Below are positions 6,356-8,814 of a stretch of 8,814 bases of DNA, piece by piece. Under the pieces are notes generated by a model. The model was given only the letters and a program-made list of their open reading frames with translations. It had not been told where the DNA came from and did not search any database. Within the stretch, counting starts at the first letter, position 1; the number at the start of each line of letters is the position of its first letter. The DNA is from CAYPQL01 sp964412905. Lineage in GTDB: Bacteria > Patescibacteriota > Minisyncoccia > JAHIHE01 > JAGLIN01. The translations under genes were made by a program, and so were the position numbers. The DNA is taken from positions 1-8,814 of the forward strand of contig CAYPQL010000047.1 in NCBI GenBank assembly GCA_964412905.1, in the 5' to 3' direction.

Positions 6356-6365
6356 CATCTTCACC
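6356..6365. repeat. right target-site duplication CATCTTCACC
   Basis: A perfect copy of 6102-6111 at the other end of the MITE-like element. Confidence 0.85.
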
Positions 6366-6388
6366 TGTTCCGCAGTCAATGTGTGAAT

Positions 6389-6438
6389 GTCATTCCTGGA
6401 CTAAATTCAGGACAGGCTCTGAATTTATTTCAGGATCT
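6389..6438 (+). repeat. REP-like module GTCATTCCTGGAC...CAGGATCT
   Basis: It starts GTCATTCCTGGACTAAATTC and ends TTTCAGGATCT. CAGGACAGGCTCT at 6408-6420 matches 6280-6292 with one mismatch. ACTAAATTCAG is shared with the module at 6538-6563. It borders, and probably truncates, the LamG-like remnant. The following stretch, 6439-6537, shows no gene or clear structure. Confidence 0.55.
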
Positions 6439-6537
6439 TTTGTATTATAGGTTTAGTTTATACTATTTAACACCATACTTTATCTTGTGGTAAAACAATA
6501 TTTGTGATTTATAGGTTGATTTAGCGAAGCATAGAAT

Positions 6538-6563
6538 AGATTCTGAACTAAATTCAGAATGAC
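6538..6563 (-). repeat. short REP-like hairpin
   Basis: On the minus strand it reads GTCATTCTGAA...TTCAGAATCT. An 8-base perfect stem (6540-6547 with 6553-6560) encloses the loop CTAAA. It is the shortest member of the GTCATTC family in this stretch. On the plus strand a T-run follows (6567-6572), but no plus-strand gene ends here. Bases 6564-6623, between it and the prepilin stop codon, show no clear terminator. Confidence 0.6.
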
Positions 6564-6623
6564 AGATTTTTTATAGTGGGTGAGTAATTATGAATTTTTT
6601 AAGCAACACAAAAATTTATTTGA

Positions 6624-7118
6624 TCACCAACTTATTCCTCCCGGAGTATAAATTGCCCAAGACCAAGTCGGCCTGCTTGGATCGTAAAAAGTTTTTCCCG
6701 CCGATGGAAAAGATTCCGGACCAATATCATGATCAAGTAATTTGTAATCTGTTCCATTTGATTGATATAAATATCCAGACCAACCAGTTTTAATATTTCT
6801 TGGGTCAATAGGCAAAACAGCTATGTATTGCGGAGCGAGATTTGGTATATATCCGCTAGCACCAGTAGTTCCGCGACTTCCTCCATTAACACAAACCCCC
6901 CACCAACCTCCTCCAGTTGACGGAAATGTTCCATAATCAATGCGATACATTTCTAACGCCATTTCAAGTTGTTTCATATCGGACTTTCTTACTGAATCCT
7001 GAGCTTTCTTTTTTGCATTATCCAGCGACACCAAAGTAATGCTCGCCAAAACTCCGATGATGGAAATGACAACCAGAAGTTCAATGAGAGTGAAGCCTTT
7101 TTGGCGGGATTTTTTCAT
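6624..7118 (-). CDS. type IV prepilin / type II secretion G-like pseudopilin
   Basis: A 164-residue pilin-like protein. It has a class III signal: a short basic leader MKKSRQKG, prepilin peptidase cleavage after Gly8, N-methylated Phe9, and Glu at +5 of the mature chain in FTLIELLVVISIIGVLASI. The hydrophobic N-terminal helix (9-30) would anchor it in the membrane or pack the filament core. Residues 31-60 continue as the amphipathic alpha1 helix (NAKKKAQDSVRKSDMKQLEMALEM). The globular part is Gly/Trp/Tyr-rich, with DYGTFPSTGG after the helix as in GspG/PilA-like proteins. It has a single cysteine (Cys76), so no internal disulfide. Isoleucines 91 and 162 use ATA, the codon read by the tRNA at 1-56. 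It ends in TGA. The ATG has no Shine-Dalgarno. Whether it forms pili or a secretion pseudopilus cannot be told; the assembly genes are not in the window. Confidence 0.92.
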   Translation of the reverse strand: MKKSRQKGFTLIELLVVISIIGVLASITLVSLDNAKKKAQDSVRKSDMKQLEMALEMYRIDYGTFPSTGGGWWGVCVNGGSRGTTGASGYIPNLAPQYIAVLPIDPRNIKTGWSGYLYQSNGTDYKLLDHDIGPESFPSAGKTFYDPSRPTWSWAIYTPGGISW

Positions 7119-7146
7119 AGTGATTTAGTCTAAAAAATTGAAAGAA

Positions 7147-7152
7147 ATTATA
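7147..7152 (-). promoter_or_regulatory. probable -10 box of the prepilin gene
   Basis: A perfect TATAAT on the minus strand, placing transcription start near 7140 and a leader of about 20 bases. No good -35 hexamer sits 16-18 bases upstream, only a T-rich tract, so the assignment rests on the -10 box and its position. Confidence 0.4.
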
Positions 7153-7193
7153 AAAAATCAAAAAACCGCAAAAACTAATTCTAAAATAATTTA

Positions 7194-7229
7194 GTAGTGT
7201 GATTCTGACGATCGTCAGAATCGCGCTAC
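7194..7229. repeat. 36-base palindrome, copy A
   Basis: Half-sites 7194-7211 and 7212-7229 pair along all 18 positions, with two G-T pairs. The left half reads GTAGTGTGATTCTGACGA. It begins four bases past the stop codon of the gene at 7234-7764 and is the same element as 7823-7860, differing at four positions. There is no T-run after it on the minus strand, so it is not a standard terminator. Confidence 0.85.
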
Positions 7230-7233
7230 CTTT

Positions 7234-7764
7234 CTATATTTCTATTTCTTCTATCAAAAATAATTTCACATAAGGATCGAGGGAATGTTCTTTTAAGACA
7301 AATTCTATTTCTTTTTGGACATCGTAAGGGCAGACCCAGACGCTCCGCTGAAGCATTTTATATTCTAAAAGCTGAAGCCTTTCCCGTAAAACACTTCTTA
7401 GAAAACGCTTTTCTTCCGGAATGTCAAAAATTATCATTTGCCACTTGCCGTCTTTTCTTTTTTGTTTTTTATCCGCTTTGAACTTTGTCCTTAAAACTTT
7501 TTCTGTTCCCTTGGGTGTCAGCATAATCGCTTCTCTTTGTTCCAAATTTTTAATTTTTATATAGCCTTTCTTTTTCAAATAGTAAATCAATTGGCTGAAT
7601 TGCCGCTTGGATTTTTCTTTTTGGTATTTTTGTTTTAATTCATAAATCTCGGGATAACAAGCTTTTGCCATAGACGATGGAATGCGCAAATCAACAGCTT
7701 CGCCTGATTTTTCAAGGAAATCATACAAATCAAAAAGGAATTTATCAGTAACGGAAAACTTCAT
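7234..7764 (-). CDS. PaaX/Cas2-like protein (probable transcriptional regulator)
   Basis: A 176-residue protein with two parts. Residues 1-95 are helical, and 52-92 look like a winged helix (RQFSQLIYYLKKKGYIKI, then a hairpin ending AIMLTPKG). Residues 96-107 are a very basic linker (KADKKQKRKDGK). Residues 108-176 match the Cas2-like ferredoxin fold found in the middle of PaaX regulators: WQMIIFDIPEEKR (108-120), then RERLQLLEYKMLQRSVWV and a C-terminal strand, LFLIEEIEI. Asp114 occupies the place of the Cas2 catalytic aspartate. True Cas2 is about 90 residues and lacks the N-terminal winged helix, and no CRISPR array or other cas gene is nearby. A DNA-binding regulator is therefore more likely, though automatic annotation often labels such proteins Cas2. 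The gene sits between two copies of one palindrome. No Shine-Dalgarno is visible, and the ligand and targets are unknown. Confidence 0.75.
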   Translation of the reverse strand: MKFSVTDKFLFDLYDFLEKSGEAVDLRIPSSMAKACYPEIYELKQKYQKEKSKRQFSQLIYYLKKKGYIKIKNLEQREAIMLTPKGTEKVLRTKFKADKKQKRKDGKWQMIIFDIPEEKRFLRSVLRERLQLLEYKMLQRSVWVCPYDVQKEIEFVLKEHSLDPYVKLFLIEEIEI

Positions 7765-7822
7765 AAAAAGTTTTTGTTTATAAAATTAATCCAACAAATT
7801 CAACTAATTTTAACAACTATAT

Positions 7823-7860
7823 TGTAGCGTGATTTTGACGATCGTCAAAATCACGCTACA
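7823..7860. repeat. perfect 38-base palindrome, copy B
   Basis: Bases 7823-7841 are the exact reverse complement of 7842-7860. The left half reads TGTAGCGTGATTTTGACGA. The inner 36 bases correspond to copy A at 7194-7229. It lies about 60 bases upstream of the PaaX/Cas2-like start codon and about 70 bases past the stop of the gene at 7931. No T-run follows on either strand. The rest of the 7765-7930 gap shows only AT-rich sequence with a weak inverted AAATATTTT near 7910-7932. Confidence 0.9.
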
Positions 7861-7930
7861 TAAATTTTATTGTTGAATGTTTAAAAAACACAAGCTTATT
7901 TTTGCAAAATATTTTGAATAAAGAAAATAT

Positions 7931-8722
7931 TTAGTTTTTTGAGTTATCAATCTTCGAAATAATCTCGCCATCCTCCGCGTTCACGAAATAAATATAATCA
8001 CAGGAAGGATCCAGAGAAAAAACATTTATTTTCCAAGTTAAAATATATTCAGCTAAATTTTTATCCGCATCTTTATAAAAAACCAATTGCGAACTTTTTA
8101 AATCTAAATTTCCAAAAGCTGGATTATTATTTTTTAAATTTTTAACTATCAAATCGAAAGCCTCGTCTCCCGAGATTTTCGGTTCAATCACATCAGAATT
8201 AATATTCGGATCAAAATTAGAATCAGAAGCGATTACTTTTTTTTCTACGCTATCAACCTGAAAAGAAATTTTGCTTCCGTCCACCAAAAATCCATTATGA
8301 TATTGCTCATATTTAACATACCAATTATTTTTCAGTTTCTCAATATTTTTTAGCCGCAGTTTTGAAATGCTTGCGTCTGTTTGGTCTGTAGATAAATCAC
8401 CAAGATAATTATTTTCTGTTATATAATTTTTTACAATTTCTTGTATTTCTGCTTTTTCCCCTTCTGCTACGACATCGCCAACAACAGTTTTATAATCTTC
8501 GCTTATTTTTCCTATGTTATCGATTTCCTTTTGAAAATCCGGAAAAGAAGAGAATAAAGGCTTGTCATTATTGCGAGGCGTGCTATTAAAATTCAAACTT
8601 AAATACCACGCGCCCGCCATAATAATTATGCCCAAAAAAGCTAAACCCCAAATAATTCTGACTTTAGCGTCTTCGGGTTTGTCTTGTATTTTTTCTATTT
8701 TGTTTTTAAGTTTGTTGATCAT
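7931..8722 (-). CDS. membrane-anchored protein with thermolysin-propeptide-like (FTP/PepSY) region, no protease domain
   Basis: A 263-residue protein. Residues 1-22 are a basic cytoplasmic leader (KIQDKPEDAKVR). Residues 23-43 are one transmembrane helix (IIWGLAFLGIIIMAGAWYL), so the rest should be outside the cell. Residues 50-90 are a linker. Residues about 92-165 resemble the FTP domain of M4 thermolysin precursors, including WYVKYEQYHNGFLVDGSKIS (134-153), the 'v.y.Q.y.GvpV.g' pattern. Residues 168-260 resemble the adjoining PepSY half: ISGDEAFDLIVKN, then LAEYILTWKINV and the terminal YFVNAEDGEII (245-255). The chain stops where the catalytic domain begins in M4 precursors. There is no HEXXH motif here or in the downstream gap. 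It could be a free-standing protease inhibitor, a chaperone or a ligand sensor. The family match is by pattern recognition. It has no Shine-Dalgarno. Confidence 0.65.
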   Translation of the reverse strand: MINKLKNKIEKIQDKPEDAKVRIIWGLAFLGIIIMAGAWYLSLNFNSTPRNNDKPLFSSFPDFQKEIDNIGKISEDYKTVVGDVVAEGEKAEIQEIVKNYITENNYLGDLSTDQTDASISKLRLKNIEKLKNNWYVKYEQYHNGFLVDGSKISFQVDSVEKKVIASDSNFDPNINSDVIEPKISGDEAFDLIVKNLKNNNPAFGNLDLKSSQLVFYKDADKNLAEYILTWKINVFSLDPSCDYIYFVNAEDGEIISKIDNSKN

Positions 8723-8732
8723 TTTATTTTAA

Positions 8733-8775
8733 AACGCTAAGAAATTTCAATACACTTGCCGCGAAGCCTATTTTA
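8733..8775. repeat. dispersed intergenic repeat, copy 2 (no hairpin insertion)
   Basis: AACGCTAAGAAATTTCAATA followed by CACTTGCCGCGAAGCCTATT and TTA. It matches the outer parts of 2648-2740 as one continuous block. As in copy 1, it lies between a minus-strand stop codon and the next minus-strand start, here 11 bases upstream of the ATG at 8722. Confidence 0.6.
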
Positions 8776-8814
8776 TGCAACTTTCAAAATCGCCACGCTT
8801 GTTTCTTCCTGCGG
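8773..8814 (-). CDS. C-terminal end of an unidentified protein (partial)
   Basis: The last 13 codons of a minus-strand frame entering from beyond the window, ending PQEETSVAILKVA and a TAA at 8773-8775. It is supported only by a plausible composition and by its fit with the same-strand gene order. The repeat copy abuts the stop in the same way that copy 1 abuts the methyltransferase stop. The fragment is too short to assign a family. One other minus-strand frame is also open here and ends a few bases later at a TAG, so the frame choice is tentative. Confidence 0.4.
   Translation of the reverse strand, partial: PQEETSVAILKVA

Larger units (their letters stand above)
6069..6391 (-). pseudogene. 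remnant C-terminus of a LamG-like surface protein, split by a transposable element
   Basis: Join 6069-6101 to 6356-6391, leaving out the element and one target duplication. The minus strand then reads open and in frame to a TAA at 6069-6071, ending TLTAEQVKMEYNGGAVNFR. This resembles the tail of LamG/concanavalin-A-like domains common in secreted proteins of Candidate Phyla Radiation bacteria (an 'LTAEQVK..YN.G' end). The resemblance is from memory of the family, not a search. In the present sequence the frame is interrupted after the Gln-Val-Lys-Met codons by the 244-base element. On the far side it runs into a REP-like module at 6389-6438, beyond which no matching coding sequence is visible. 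Only about 20 codons survive, so the identification is tentative. It lies downstream of the prepilin gene on the same strand, a setting that would suit a cell-surface locus. Confidence 0.5.

Noticed and set aside
6624..6626. Recoded UGA (glycine code of Gracilibacteria/SR1)
   Set aside because: The prepilin ends at this UGA at a sensible length, tryptophan is encoded by UGG, and no in-frame UGA was seen in the conserved genes.
7234..7860. CRISPR-cas locus suggested by a Cas2-like protein with repeats on both sides
   Set aside because: There are only two palindromes about 630 bases apart with a gene between them, and no regularly spaced spacers or other cas genes. The protein has an N-terminal winged helix absent from true Cas2.
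7823..7860. Terminator of the propeptide-like gene
   Set aside because: The perfect palindrome has no loop bases and no T-run, and it lies about 70 bases past the stop codon. A second copy with conserved symmetry argues for a repeat or binding site.

Overview
This window looks like part of a Patescibacteria (Candidate Phyla Radiation) genome, most likely a Parcubacteria-type lineage. I infer this from the gene content: a prepilin, an orphan sugar-type solute-binding lipoprotein, a TrmB-family regulator, a PaaX/Cas2-like small protein, and a membrane-anchored propeptide-like protein with a short basic N-terminal leader. The DNA is AT-rich, none of the seven start codons has a recognisable Shine-Dalgarno sequence, and the intergenic spaces are full of small palindromes. 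UGA is used as a stop (pilin gene), so the code is the standard bacterial one and not the UGA=Gly code of Gracilibacteria/SR1. Lineage below phylum level cannot be settled from this sequence.

Layout, left to right. Bases 1-56 are the 3' part of a plus-strand tRNA whose anticodon is UAU (isoleucine, reading AUA), closed by a hairpin terminator that works on both strands. All intact protein genes are on the minus strand. From the right edge in transcription order they are: the last codons of an unidentified gene (8773-8814); an anchored FTP/PepSY propeptide-like protein (7931-8722); a PaaX/Cas2-like protein (7234-7764) lying between two copies of one 36-base palindrome; a type IV prepilin/pseudopilin (6624-7118); a gene-poor stretch (5844-6623); DNA gyrase subunit A (3348-5843); a SAM-dependent methyltransferase (2741-3319); an ABC-type solute-binding lipoprotein (1237-2613); and a TrmB-family regulator (140-937).

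The gene-poor stretch is the most eventful part. It holds a 244-base non-autonomous transposable element (6112-6355) with 25-base terminal inverted repeats and perfect 10-base target duplications. Removing the element and one duplication restores an open frame ending in a sequence that resembles the C-terminal tail of LamG-type surface proteins of this group. The element therefore seems to have landed in a gene of which only the tail is left. Around and inside it are several GTCATTC...GGATCT-type REP-like modules.

The genes do not form one pathway. gyrA and the methyltransferase are close enough (28 bases) to be co-transcribed. The solute-binding protein ends at its own strong terminator. The TrmB regulator has a separate promoter with perfect -35 and -10 consensus boxes followed by operator-like repeats, which suggests autoregulation. 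TrmB proteins commonly control sugar uptake, so a link to the neighbouring solute-binding protein is reasonable but is inferred only from proximity. No transporter permease or ATPase is present in the window, and there is no CRISPR array.
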